Assembly (NCBI GenBank): GCA_958298945.1
Contig: OY282607.1
Span: 47,965,020 to 48,029,019, forward strand
Direction: 5' to 3'
Source: Atherix ibis
Lineage: Eukaryota; Arthropoda; Insecta; Diptera; Athericidae
Length of the DNA: 64,000 nt
This document shows, one piece after another, positions 33,169 to 45,844 of this stretch (within the stretch, counting starts at the first letter, position 1; the number at the start of each line of letters is the position of its first letter). Both the position numbers and the translations under genes were made by a program. The notes under the pieces were generated by a model. That model was given only the letters and a program-made list of their open reading frames with translations, had not been told where the DNA came from and searched no databases.

Positions 33169-34330
33169 TATATAAGATATTCTTTAGAAAGATAGAATTC
33201 ATATGTTAAAAATAAGAGATTCTTTCAATAATTTTCTTACCCAAAAATTAAGTTAATAATCATTTAAAGATTCGTTAAAACTTTCTATAATTATGGTTTT
33301 AGTTAAATCAAAGCACTATAACTATTTCTACCTTATTAAGAATGATGGACCATCCGAAGCATTTTATTATCTTTGATTAGAATCAATTTTTTTCAATAAT
33401 AATGAATGACAGTTTTTTTTAAAATTCTTATAAAAAGTTATTAAATTTAGTATAAAAAAAAATACTATTATTTTAAATGGTAAATTGTTTATCTCTACTA
33501 TTAAAAGTTTTAGTTAATTTTGATATTGCTAAAAAATAGTGAGAATCTCTATGCGCACGACATATTTTTTTATTTAACTCTAAATATTTTTCTTTAACTT
33601 TTCTCTTAAGTCTTTTAAGCAGATGAAAAAATGTTTAAATATTTTTTTTTAGTTATATTATATCGCTTTGATTGCAAAAAAGCAAACATCAACAATTTTT
33701 TTTTCTTGACTGCTTGTTTAGGTTATTTGGCCCCGTATTCATATAAGTGGTCTAAAGCTCGACTTTCATTTTCGCACACATAAATAAATGTCAAAAAAAT
33801 TAAATGCAATCGAAACCGTTTTTGCTTATGCAAGTCTTTAATTGTTATTTTAAAGTTATGTTTTGCAGAAAGTACTACGTAAAATTTGTCCAAATAATCA
33901 CTAAATACAGGAAAAATTCTTTTATCTAAACAATTAAAACAATGTTCAATTCAGCGTAATTCTTTTTCATAAATAATATTATACGAGTGCTACAATAGCA
34001 AAAAAAAATATTTTTTATTTACTTTTAGTTTATAACTAAAACTTTAGGTCAGATGAAAATATAACTTTAAAAATTTCATACAAAGACAAAACAATTTAAT
34101 CCATAATTAGAAAGTTAAGTTAGCTTTTGAAAAATTCACGTTTTTACAGTGTATTAAATGGTTTTGTCTCTTTTTCTATGAGTTTTCATCATTGATTATA
34201 TCATACAAAATATTATTTGCACTTCTTCTCAAGGTAAGAAATTGTAGCACAATAAGAGTTCAGTAAACCAATAATTATAAAGAAGATATGACTTTATTAC
34301 TCGTACATTGAAAGTGTTATTATCTAATTT
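33169..34330. other. AT-rich intergenic sequence
   Basis: No supported coding sequence. TTCAGT at 34259-34264 is an initiator-like motif upstream of the candidate signal-peptide exon that follows. Confidence 0.35.
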
Positions 34331-34397
34331 ATGAAAAGAAACTGGAGCACGATTGCATTTTTGTGTGTTACTTTGATGTGCATTGTGAAGGAATTAT
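34331..34397 (+). CDS. Candidate signal-peptide exon of a small secreted protein
   Basis: ATG at 34331 opens a 22-codon exon, MKRNWST then IAFLCVTLMCIVKEL: a basic start, a hydrophobic core and a short polar end. It stops at a strong splice donor GTAAGTAA at 34398. The phase is 1. An initiator-like TTCAGT lies about 70 bases upstream. I could not find the next exon, so this is a hypothesis from exon structure only. No family is recognised. Confidence 0.35.
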
Positions 34398-34403
34398 GTA
34401 AGT

Positions 34404-35247
34404 AATATGAGTGCATTTTGCAAAATTCATTCACTCATTTATTCAGATGTAATATTATTATTTTATTCATTTTTTATTGAAGATACCAATTAAAATTGAA
34501 TATATTTCAATTAAATTATATTATATATTGTATTACGATGAAATTTTTTATACTCTATTATTTTTAGTTGATTTTAAAATAAGGAAAAGTATTAATTTCA
34601 TAAAATTAAATACGGAACATGTTATAATTGATAATAATTAGATATTATCGAAATTTCTAAATAATATTTCATAATTTTATAGACTAATATAACGATAATG
34701 AATTTTAGTAAATCAAATTAACGACTTTTGGTTCGTTAGGCTTAAAAATTTACAAATATTCATAACAAATAATTAACATACAAATTTTGTTTTTCCTATC
34801 AAATCAATATCCATCAACAATAATTAAATTGACTGATTTTACACAATTATCATATATATTTCGTATTGTACACAATTCATTTTAAATGTTCGTGAAAAAT
34901 TCATGTACGAAATATTGTATGATATTTATTTTTCCAATTAGGCAAGAAAATATATTTACTGCTCCGATGAATTCCCATTTAATATTTTGCAGAAATCGTT
35001 ATAGAGTATTAAAACTTAGTTAAATATTATTATTAACGCTCCAACTGTTCGTAGAAAAATCCAAGATTATAATAAATACAGTCAAATGACAAAAAAGTTC
35101 CCATTTTGTCGAAGAAAAATATTAACATCGATTTAATTTTGCTTCTTATCATTTCAGTTAGTTTATTTAAATAAAAAACAAATTTATTTCTAGAGTCGGA
35201 TCACCAAAATTTTATATCAGAAGACCACCGAACAAATGCTGACAAGT
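34404..35247. other. AT-rich sequence after the candidate exon
   Basis: If the exon at 34331 is real, this would be its intron. I see no clear second exon. Confidence 0.3.
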
Positions 35248-36374
35248 TCGGCCATTTTGAATGTTCAGTTAATTTTTGACAGCTTGTTTGTTTGCACGTG
35301 TTTTGGCTCGTCTTCGATTTTTGCCCATTCCAAAAAATGGATCAAAGAATCTGTATCAAATTTTGTGCGAAAAACAAAATTAATTGCGCGGATGCATTCT
35401 GAATGTTGACTGTAGCATATGGTGAAGCTACCTTGGACCGAAACAACGTTTATCGGTGGTATAAAATGTTCTCAAAGGGCCGAGGACGTCAACAACAGAC
35501 GAAACCATTGATGAAGTGAAGAAAATAGTATTGGCCAATCGTCGAATCACCGTTAGAGAAGTTGTTGACGACTTAAGCATATCGATTGGGTCATGGCATT
35601 CAATTTTTACCAATGATTTGTGCGTGAGACGGGTCGCCGTGAAATTCGTACCAAAATTGCTCAATTTCGACGAAAAACAGCATCGTATTAACATTGCTAA
35701 GGAGCTGTTGGGCTATGTCCGCGATGACGCAAATTTGCTCCAGAGGGTCATAATTGATGACGAATCACGAGTTTATGGTTATGACGTGGAAACTAAAGCT
35801 CAATCATCCCAATGGAAGTTGCCGCACGACCAAGACCAAAAAAAGCGCCCCAAGTTCGGTCGAATGTGAAGGTTTTGCTTACAGTTTTCTTTGATTGCAG
35901 GGGCGTGGTGCATCATGAGTTCTTGCCACAGGGTAGAACGGTCAATAAGGAATATTACCTGCAAGTTATGCGCAAGTTGCGCCAAGCAATCCGCCAGAAA
36001 CGCCCGGATTTGTGGAAAATCAAAAATTGGCATTTGCCAATTATGGCCAAAAACAACACACTAATAATGCCGCAGCCACCGTATTCCCCAGATCTGGCCC
36101 CATGTGACTTTTTCTTGTTCCCGAAACTGAAGAGCCCCATGAAAGGACGATGCTACGCTACGATTGAGGAGATAAAGACGGCATCGAAGGAGTAGCTGAA
36201 CAAGATCATTAAAAAATGATTTTTTGAAGTGCTTCAAGGATTGGAAAAAACAATAGCATAAGTGTATAATATCTAGTGGGGATTACTTTGAAGGGGATAA
36301 AATAGATATTCATGAATAAATAAATAATTTTTGAAAAAAACACATAATTCGAGATACTTTTTGAACAGACCTCG
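35248..36374 (+). mobile_element. Mariner family M (MDQR type), copy 2
   Basis: The right terminal repeat, read inward CGAGGTCTGTTCAAAAAGTA, is followed outside by TA. The left terminal repeat is missing, and the element starts at GTTCGGCCATTTTGAATG, shared with copy 1. It carries the N-terminal half that copy 1 lacks. Confidence 0.88.
35338..36290 (+). pseudogene. Family M mariner transposase, copy 2
   Basis: Starts MDQRICIKFCAKNKINC. Breaks follow near 35400, and the frame then carries KKIVLANRRITVREVVDDL, RVAVKFVPKLLNFDEKQ and the first Asp in IDDESRVYGYDVETKAQ. A frameshift near 35850 follows, then KVLLTVFFDCRGVVHHEFLP. The block with the second catalytic Asp is deleted: NWHLP is joined to IMAKNNTL where HHDNAPAHTSLLVRDFL is expected. 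The third Asp (APCDFF) is present. Confidence 0.87.
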
Positions 36375-36429
36375 TACATAAAATATTAATTTACAATCTT
36401 GTGTATCATGAAGTGGGAGTAAACACCCA

Positions 36430-37764
36430 TCGGCGTTTTTCCAACTAATGGAAGTTAGATTCCTCTAGAAAATCTCCAGGCCATTGTCTCTTAAGAATCC
36501 GATGAGTATTTCCGGGGAGGGCAGTACAAGATAATTCTCTCACAAGTGGATTATGATGATAGGATAAACGGGAGTGAAATTTTTGATATCGGTAAATGCA
36601 CAGATCCTGAACAAAGGGAACATTTAGCCTCTTGTCCAGGTAAAGTACCAAATAACGTACTTTGTCATATTATAGCAATCATGTTGCTTTAAGGTTTCCC
36701 TTGACAAAGTGTGAAAGTAATGTGAGCACTCTTCTGTTTATTTACCCTTACTCCCCATCTCTTAAACCAGGACTGAAGGTTGTGTATATGGAATTGTAAA
36801 TTTTTGGAAGCCATGTCAGGATTTGTATGGGTAGCAAGTATGGTCGTATCGTCTGCATAAGTAGCAATGATAGTATTAGGATTAGCTGTGATGTCATATA
36901 AAAATATTATATAAGATGGGATCAAGGATACTGCCTTGTGGGACTCCGGCTAGAATAGGATATATTTCCGAGGATTCTGAGTTAATTGCAACTTGGAAAT
37001 GACGTTGGGAGAGATATGAATTTATGATAAGGTAGTATGTTGAAGGAAAAAAGTCTTGATTTTCCAGAGAAGTCTAGGATGCCATACACGATCAAAAGCT
37101 TGGGAGATATCTAAAAATACACCTGGGCAATACTCTTTCTTCTTAAGAGAGAATTGCTGGATAGTGGAGTGTTCAGATCGGAAGCCAAATTGGTGATCAG
37201 GAATAATTTTATCATTAACTAGGAATGGGTAGAGTCGTTTTAATAGGAGTTTTTCAAATATCTTACCAAGAATTGGCAAGAAGCTGATAGGTCTATAGGA
37301 GAAAGGAGAATTAATGGGTTTATTTGGTTTCGGAATCATTTTAATGACAGGAAATTTCCAGAGTAAAGGAAAACACGTTGTGCGCAGGATACTATTAAAA
37401 ATGTATATAATTAAAACTAAAGATTTTCGGGAAATTTGCTTCAAAATAGGAGCTGTTATTAGATCATAACCAGGAGATTTTTTATTGGAAAGACGCAGAA
37501 TTGTAGATTTAATTTCCGAGGTCTTAAAATTTTTGGGAGGAAGACTCAAAGGGACTAGGGACACTAGTTATTCGATAATTTTGTTAGTAATGCGATTTTT
37601 CTTCTATATCATCATGTGGAGCAAAAGTATTTACCAAATATTTAGCAAATACTTCGGCTTTTTCTTTGTCTATTTTTGCCCAGTTACCGTCATTTTGTTT
37701 CAGTGGGTGTAATGTTCTTTTGTAAGAGAGTATTCGCCTAGTGGCTTCCCATAAAGAAATATTA
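36430..37764 (-). pseudogene. Jockey reverse transcriptase, minus-strand copy
   Basis: Carries LSNKKSPGYDLITAPI, SYRPISFLPILGKIFEKLL, HQFGFRSEHSTIQQ, VFLDISQAFDRVWHP and an intact catalytic ATYADDT at about 36850-36870. It has a deletion after STIQQ and frameshifts near 37050 and 36920, so it is not functional. Confidence 0.87.
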
Positions 37765-38120
37765 GGCGTTTTCCTTTGGACCTACCACGGTAGCTGTGAG
37801 TAGATGAGCAAAGGAACGCCAAATTTATAACATTAGTAGATACATAACCTCAAAAGAGTCAGCAACAGTACTGAGTTTACTCACACATAAACAATAAAAA
37901 CTGAGTTTATTCACACATACATAATACTGACAAATATATGACTCTTCAACATAACCAACGAACCCGCTAAGCCATCTATTGCCAGGTAGGAAACTAAAAT
38001 CCCCTTACAGTTCAGTGGATGCGTAACTCCCAGTTTAATGTGGTCGTTTGTTCGAGGTTGAGTAGATGATGACAGCTGAAACTCTACCGCGGTAGCAAAA
38101 TTGGTCCAATGGAAAACGCC
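37765..38120. mobile_element. 356 bp MITE-like insertion with inverted ends and 5 bp TSD
   Basis: The ends are GGCGTTTTCC(T/A)TTGGACC as an inverted repeat (17 of 18 matching), flanked on both sides by TATTA (37760-37764 and 38121-38125). The jockey sequence on either side joins up when the segment and one TATTA are removed. It has no coding capacity. Its superfamily is unassigned. Confidence 0.82.
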
Positions 38121-38165
38121 TATTATCACTAAGCGATCTTGTATAAATTTCATGCTGTTCATTAT

Positions 38166-39811
38166 AGTGTTTTCTAATTTCCATTTTTAGTTTACGTTAT
38201 AGTCGGTTAAGCTGCCATCTGCTTAAGAAAATATTCTTTTGAGATGAACTTTGCAACAGAAAAAAAATCCATTTCGAAAGGCAAAACAATTTTTTACCAG
38301 AAAATATATTGTTGAACTTAGCATGGGTCTTCCTAACCGCCACACCCTGTATCCGATAAGGTTAATAAGGACAAAATATAAAATACAGCTGACCTCTGGA
38401 ATGGCTAAGAACTAACCAAGTGGTATGCAATAAAATATTGATTTAAAAAAAAAAAATTTAAAATAAAACTTTAAATCTATACTATAAGTAGCTCTACTTT
38501 TGGAGTAATTTTCTTAATCTTCTTGATCTGTATAATATTATTACCCTTTTAAATTTGAATAAGCAAATTTTAAAGGTAATTTAAATTTAGATATAGTATT
38601 TTATATTTAATTTTTGGTATAGTGGAAAATCTTTCAGATTATTTGAAATAAAAAAATCTTTCACGAAGAGGAGTTTCGAAGATTATCTTCATTAAAGTCG
38701 ACTGCCATTCACTATCATTTAAAGGAAAATCTTGATTTTGCTCGAAAATTCTAAAAGATATGTTTATCTATAGAAATAAAATAGAGCCAAAGCATTTTGT
38801 CGTACGATTATTTTGTATAAAAATTACAATTAATTCATCGTAAAATATGTTTGATAATAAATATCATTATTTTATTCCTATAAAGTGTGTGATTTTTCAA
38901 CTTTTAAAATATCTGTATTCATGGAGTTATTAAAGCCATTAGACCATGTATAGTGTAGAACATGGGATGACTTGCTTAAAAAAATATTGTTTAAAAATTC
39001 TGTATATTGATTCGTCGTGTAGTTAATATTCAAAATACAAATTATCGCAAAAAAAAATTCTTAAATTAAGAAGTTTTGAGATAGTTTGTATCTAAGTAAT
39101 AAATTTTAATGTTATTTTTATTATTCACACTTGTATGATTCATTTTTTTTTGGAAAAAATTCATTATTTTATGTAGATTAAATGATTTTTGCTGAGAAAT
39201 GCGGTGGTAATACCTTGGTTCTTATTTTTTGTATTCCTTTAAATTGATTATAAAAATATTGCACAAACTGTTTAGTTTAGTCTAACACTTTTCCTACTAT
39301 TTTAAGAATAACTATCCATTTGGTTCGTTTTAAATAATATCTTCTAAACTTTTATGTTAAATTAATATAGTTCAAAATTGCTGCTTAGGTATTATTTCAG
39401 TTTAAAATTCCAAAATCCGTTTAGGTATTATTTTAATGAGCGAATATTGAAATTTAGTAAACCTTCAAAATGAGAACCTTCGTAAGCGTATTATTTTTAA
39501 GTAAAACCGTATTAAGAAAGTATCGTATTAAACAGGCGTTATAAGGTCTGAATTTTAAATTTTTTTTAATGCAGCGTAAGATATTCATTAAGAAAAAGAG
39601 ATATGCTAGGTCACGGTTAGCATCCAAATAGTAAATAGATTAATTTATTGAACAAACCCGTCATTTTTTGAGCTTCTATAATATGAACGTTAGATAAAAT
39701 GTAATAAAAATCTCCTTGTGGCTATATATATAAATGCATTTATTTGAGAAAAAAATTATAAAATTACAATAAAAAATTATTTTTTCTGTTAAATAAATGT
39801 ATACATATATT
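38166..39811. other. AT-rich intergenic sequence
   Basis: No coding sequence or identifiable repeat is seen. Confidence 0.4.
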
Positions 39812-39897
39812 TGGTTGTTCGGAAAGTAATTAAAGACGATTTTCTCAAAGTGAATTAATATTTAATTCAATTAAATATTGTCCAGTCTGAACCTATA

Positions 39898-41145
39898 CGA
39901 GGGTCCTTCAATAAGTCCTTAGAAAATCCAAGAAATTGCGCTCGTTGTGTCGATAAAGATTTTTTTTTGTAAGTAGCATTATTGACAGGAAAGCTGTCAA
40001 AATTTCAGCTCGATCCATAGCGTAGGTCAATTTCTATCGTCGATTAAAGTTGACGACATTTATTTGTGCATAACAATGGAAAAAAGCGAGTTTAGGGCTG
40101 TCATCAAACATCTCCATTTGAAAGGCTTAATCCCGAAAGAAATCAAAGCCGAGTTGGATGCAGTTCATGGCACATCTGCACCTGTGTTTGCGACGGTTTA
40201 CAATTGGGTGAATGAATTTAAACGTGGCCGTTCATCACTCCTGAAATCATCGACAAAATCCACGATCTGATTTTGAACGATCGGCGAATTAAAGTGCGCG
40301 AATTAGTTGAGGCCACGGGCATATCACAAGGTACAGTCGCTTCAATTTTGCATGACAAATTGTCTGTGAAAAATTTCGGCAAGATGGGTGCCGCGTTTGC
40401 TCTCAGAGGAGAATAAGCGCAATCGTGTAGTGTACTCTGAGGCTATGTTGGCACTCTTTCATGGCAATCCTGCCGAATTCCTTCGTCGATATCTCACTGT
40501 GAACGAAACCTGGATACACTACTACACTCCAGAAACGAAGAGACAGTCATCACAGTGGATTTTCAAGGGTGAACGGGCTCCGAAGAATGCAAAAACTGTG
40601 CCATCGGCCGGCAAGGTGATGGCCACGGTGTTTTGGGATTCTCAGGGCATCATTTTTATCGACTACTTGGAAAAAGGAAAAACAATAACAGGAGCGTATT
40701 ACGCGTCGTTATTGCAATGGTTGATCGAGGAAATCAAAGAGAAACGCCCCCATCTGAAGAAGAAAAAATTCCTTTTGCATCAGGACAAAGCGCGTGTGCA
40801 CACCTGCGCTGTTTCCATGGCCAAAATTGTGGAATTGAGAATGGAATTTTTGCAGCATCCCGCTTATTCACTAGATTTGGCCCCGAGTGACTATTTTCTT
40901 TTCCTCAATCTGAAGGAATTGCTTGGCGGACGACGGTTCACTTACAACGAGGACGTCATTGCTCAAACGGATGAGTATTTTGCAGAACTTCCGAAATCCT
41001 ATTTTTTGGACGGGATAAAAATTTTGGAAAAACGGTTGGAAAAGTGTATAGAGCTAAAAGGAGATTATGTTGAAGAATAAAATTTTTTTTTTTTAAAAAA
41101 CAGTTTTTTTTCATCTTTTTCTAAGGACTTATTGAACGACCCTCG
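39898..41145 (+). mobile_element. Mariner family B, copy C (nested in family F)
   Basis: The terminal repeat CGAGGGTCCTTCAATAAGTC and its complement at the right end are flanked by TA at 39896-39897 and 41146-41147. Length is 1,248 bp. Confidence 0.94.
40076..41080 (+). pseudogene. Family B mariner transposase, copy C
   Basis: MEKSEFRAVIKHLHLKG starts the frame. A deletion after GRSS removes the TKDEHRSGRP segment and shifts the frame, and two bases are lost in the KNIS codons near 40373. The C-terminal 230 codons, from MPRLLSEENK to GDYVEE, are open. The first catalytic Asp is Asn (TVNETW), HQDKA has lost its Asn, and APSDYF is intact. Confidence 0.92.
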
Positions 41146-41147
41146 TA

Positions 41148-42120
41148 CCTTTTAAAAGGTACATGATGACCGTCATGATTTCACGGTCATAAAATTTTCT
41201 GTTCTTTGCTGGTAAAAAACTGATCCAAGTGATTTTCGACATCCTCATTTGAATTAAACGTTTTACCATCTAAAGAAGTTTATACAGACCGGAAGAACTG
41301 ATAATAGGAAGGTGCTAGGCCTGGAGAGTATGGTGGGTGTGGTAGTATATACCATCCATGCTCTAAAAGCTTTGGCCGAGTAGTCAAACTTGGAGGTGAT
41401 TTCGCATTACACCTTTCCTATTGACCAATACCTTTCCTATTGACCAATTCCGGCCTTTTTCCTTTAAGTGAATAAAGGTATTGACCAATTCCGGCCTTCA
41501 AAATTGATCGTTGTGTTGCTCGGTAGAAGCTCAAAATGAACGATTCCTTTGAAATCCCACCAAACAGATAGCATAACCTTGTTTTGATGAATATTGGCTT
41601 TCGAAGTGCTTTGAGCTGGTTCATCATTTCTACTCTAGGATCTTTGGAGCTTAACATTGTTGAAGACAACCAATTTCCCTTCTTTAGTAATTATACGCTT
41701 CAAAAATGGATCATTTTCTTGGCGTTTGAGAAGCAAATCACAAACTTTAATGCGAAAACATTAATTTTTTTTCCTATATGCCGAGCTTTGAGATTTAACC
41801 AAGCCGTTTCAAATGATCATTAACGGTTAAATTTGATAAATTTAATCTCTCAGCAATCTCACGAGTTGTTATTCGCCGGTTTGCATCAATTAATGCCTTT
41901 ATTGTGTCTTCATCAGCTTCAACTGTCCTTCCAGAACGTGGTGCATCTTCGAGATCAATATTGCCGGATCGAAATTTTGCAAACCAGTTTTCGCACTGGC
42001 GCTGACTATACACATCTTCTCCAAACACATCGGATAATTGTTTTCTTGCTTTAAAAACATTATTATCTTTTCTATAGTAAAAAAGTAAAATATGCCGAAA
42101 ATACTGTTTTCACTTTCCAT
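41148..42120 (-). pseudogene. Family F mariner transposase (broken)
   Basis: The N-terminus reads MESENSIFGIFYFFTIEK, then a frame change. Then come FGEDVYSQRQCENWFAKF, DAPRSGRTVE and NRRITTREIAERLNLSN, the helix-turn-helix domain. The catalytic half is badly damaged: KGKRPELVNRKG, LEHGWYILPHPPYSPGLAPS and KTFNSNEDVENH are readable in fragments. A short local duplication (CCTTTCCTATTGACCAAT, about 41420-41450) disrupts the segment before the second catalytic Asp. Confidence 0.8.
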
Positions 42121-42292
42121 ATTTAAAAGTGTATCAACCAAAAACTACTGTGAATTTTTTCACAAGCAAGCTTTGCTATGTTAGTTGTTAAAATACAAAA
42201 TACATATATACGGTTTAAGTGTGAAGTTGGTTGTGAATAAAGTACAATTAAATCCTCTGTGGGAAAAAAACGAAATTACTTTCCGAACAACC

Positions 42293-45200
42293 CAATTTAA
42301 CACGTTTTAAATTTGAATATACTTCAGTGACGTTATGCGGAGCCCTTCTAATAACTTTATAAGCACATGAATGCAAACATTCCTATTTGCATAATTGAAC
42401 ATCTAGTATAAATTTCCATCTTGAATTTTTACATAATCACAGTAGTTAATACTTTTAATTATAAAAGGTTAGATTAATGTAAAAACAATTTTTTTTTAAA
42501 TAAAATATTCATAAAATTTATATTAATTTTGCATGTGCTAGAGCTACTGAGAGATCTCTGCTACATCTAAGGTGGTTATAGTAGGTCCAGCACAATGACT
42601 GTACTTATTTTCAATCGATAAGATTTACTAGCTAAAGTAATAGTAGATAGCCGCTTTTCGAAAACGTATTTTAGATATTTAAATTAATTTCTTTGTCGTT
42701 GAAACTTTGTCAATTCTGTATAATTTTTTTACCATTAGAAATATTTACTTTCATTCAATCTTTTTAAATCGCGAAATATAAATTAATATAGAAATCTTAA
42801 AGTAAACAAATAAAAACTAGTATTTACTATACTATTTATTTATCTAAACTTTTTTGTAGTGTAAATATAATTAACTAATGAAATAATTTCAACTAAGAAA
42901 ATAGATTTTTTTTTGGTACAATTAAAAATTACTTTTGAAGCATGAAAAATTGTTCAGTGAATTGAAGATAATCTTAAACCGTCAAATTTTTCTAATTATA
43001 AATTAAATTACCTTAAAATTTCCTTGAATTATTGTAGTAAAGTTTTACAGCAGTTAATTTTAAGTGAATTTGTGAATATTTTTTTTATCACATTACATTT
43101 TAAATAGTAATTTCAAGTATATATAATATGTAAATAATTTTATTGTTTATATGTAACAAAAATATCAAATATTACAAATATAAATAAAAAAATTTCATAT
43201 CCATCAAATACACTTTTACGCAAATGGGCTTAATATGGTAAAATAACATCACTTATAAATTTTTTTTTGCACGGGTAAAAATTGAAAGTGCAAAGGTTTT
43301 GTATTAATTTCAACCGGCATCTGCTAAAATATCACCTTCACTCGCAACTGGCAAACTTATGATTATGAGCTCTTGTTATTTGTTCGCGAAGAAAATCGAA
43401 AAGTGAAAAAAATTATGTAAAAATCAACAGAAGCATAAGGTACACCATGTACCCGCACATACATATTCTCGGACTCTTTGGTCCGGATATTGTGAAAGAC
43501 TCCAAAATAGAAACTCGGAGGATTGGGGCTTTATCTGTATATTATTAATCAATTAGCATCACACTATCTTTTCTACAAGAAACGTGTATGCGTGTATAGT
43601 ATATGAATGTATATATTAGCATATGTGTTTTGCAACTAAATGGAAAATAATTTTTGAATAAAAGTCCACTTTAGGTCTAGTTTTTTTTATATAAGAAATA
43701 AAACTACATATAAAATTGGTAATAATTTTGAGGCATTTTTTTTTAGAACGTGAATAAATCTTTTAATTATCGTAATTATTTCAATTAAAGTGCAAAATAT
43801 TTGGCAATAAAAAAATATTGTTAAAAAATTATATTATCAGTTAATATTAAAAACAAAAAATTTATCGCAGTTAAAAAATTTTGAAATTTATTTATATCAA
43901 AATTAAAGTAATAAATTTAAAATTAATTATCATAAATATTCAAATTAAAAAGACTTTATTCTATTATTTTTATAATAAAATTTTAAAATTATTTTTGCAC
44001 ACAAATATTTTTCACAAAATTTTTCACATTTTAATATATAAAATATTCATATTATTTTTGAAAGTTAAATACAAAATATATTATTATATAATGTATCACA
44101 TAATTTTAAAGTACAATTTGTTGACATGTTAATATGAATTTTTTTTTTTCGGTTGACATGAATTTAATAAGTAATCTTATTTGTTAGCAAGAAGAAAAAA
44201 AATGTTTATGGAAAAAGAAATAATCTCAAGCAATGATCCCATAAGAAGGTAAAAATTATAATAATAATAATAATAGAAATTTAATATATTAAAAGTGAGG
44301 AGTTGTTATATTGCAAAATGTTGATCCAAAATGAACAAATCGAAATCGACCATGCAATCTAGACGAGATAATAGAGTTTTTGGTTATTATATACAATATA
44401 TATTTTTAAAAGGTGGTCATTTTATATAAAAAAAAAAAAACGTTATTATGTAATTTTGTCAGTAGAGAGAAAAAAATAATATATTTAAGCAATTGCATAG
44501 AAGCTGATCAACTTCTTTTCATTTAATAACGTATGTTGCAAATGTAAACGCCCAATTGTCGGTATAAAATGCTGAAATATAGCGTTTTGTTTTTTATATA
44601 GTATATCTTAATTATTTTTACGACTATAAAAAAATACGTTTTCATCTAATATAATTATTATTTATTGGGGCCATATTGTGTAATAATACCAACATAGGAT
44701 TTAACGGCGGACATATATTGTCCATCAGGGTCGATCAAATAATCGAATCAGGTGATACTGAAGCCCAAGATAAGCCCAACCACTAACATAGTACACGCAA
44801 CTTCATTTGTAAAATGGTTTTTTTTTTTTTTTGCAATCCACTACACCTGGGCAAATCCATCGACTTATATATCCACTTGTGCAGTGTGTTCCAAACTTCA
44901 AACGATGCATAGAGTAGATGTTTGTATGTAGGTCGTAAATATTTGAAGAAAACTTCCAAATGATTGATGCTATGGCACAAGAAATTCGGTTGTATCTACT
45001 TTATTGACCAGAAGAGAGTCTGTATAGAATGGTACCATCGGTGTAGCAGTATTTTGGTGATGCCAATACGAATACAGCGGTATGAGTATAAGGTGAAGTG
45101 AAATGCATAAACTTGGAATGTTCAGATAATGTTAATCTTGCAGGTTTTTTGATTTAAAAAAAAAAATGTGATTTTTCTTTTTAAAATTTTTCTTTGATAT

Positions 45201-45842
45201 AATCGCACATGTACATTGATGCAAAATCGGGATATAAAATTTTGCTGTATACCACCACTGCATTATATTGAAAGTTCATAATATTATCGGTTTTATGTAT
45301 AGTGACGGCTGCACTTTTTCGGTGAAAGTTTTTCTCCAACATCACCAAAATTTGGTATAACTCTTTTGCCATATCAATATTATTTCAAGTATTTTACTTT
45401 TTTCCGAACACATAAAATTATTCCATGTATGTAATAATAATAATTTCTATAATTAAGCGGTTATAAAAGATTACTTAAAATTTCAATAAATATTAGTTTA
45501 ATTACAGCAAGTATAATAATTTGTCATCTTATTAATAATTTACACTAATAACGAAAGTTTTTTCGCAATACTTTACATAATTTTACACAACCTATATTAA
45601 TCTTCTTAAATGGCAATAACTAAAGAATTATTGTATTTCATCATGTTCCCGAAAAGTGAGAGTTTCATAAAAAATATTAATCCTTAGTTTATGCATTACC
45701 ATTGCTTAGCTATGTATCAATGAAATCTTCAATTATCAACAGAGTCGTTTGACCCCAATTTTCCTACTAGGTAGTAATAGAATTTTGAATTTTTGTAATA
45801 CTTGTTAACATATTTATTTTATAATTAACAATGAAAAAAAAC
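42293..45842. other. Large AT-rich block, no gene supported
   Basis: About 3.5 kb of extremely A/T-rich DNA. Open frames here (for example around 43.9 kb) are runs of Ile, Lys, Tyr, Leu and Phe codons expected by chance. Slightly richer patches at 43.3-43.6 kb and 44.7-45.4 kb have no recognisable product. Confidence 0.45.
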
Positions 45843-45844
45843 TA

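Larger units (their letters stand above)
36388..38165 (-). mobile_element. Jockey second family, 5'-truncated copy carrying a MITE-like insertion
   Basis: The minus strand matches the element at 23.3-26.8 kb from the start of the RT-proximal region to the 3' UTR. It is interrupted at 37765-38120 by a non-homologous segment with inverted ends. Confidence 0.87.
39812..42292 (-). mobile_element. Mariner family F (cecropia/Hsmar1-like), split by nested family B mariner
   Basis: The outer ends are the inverted repeats TTGTTCGGAAAGTAATT (left) and the same sequence inverted at 42270-42293. Transposase coding lies on the minus strand between 41148 and 42120. A complete family B mariner at 39898-41145 sits near the left end, flanked by TA, and is therefore the younger insertion. 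Confidence 0.82.

Noticed and set aside
43881..44132. 83-codon frame rich in Ile, Lys, Tyr, Leu and Phe
   Set aside because: Composition is that of random AT-rich DNA and there is no motif, splice context or start context to support it.
45181..45372. 63-codon minus-strand frame
   Set aside because: No recognisable family, and neighbouring sequence in the same frame is full of stops.
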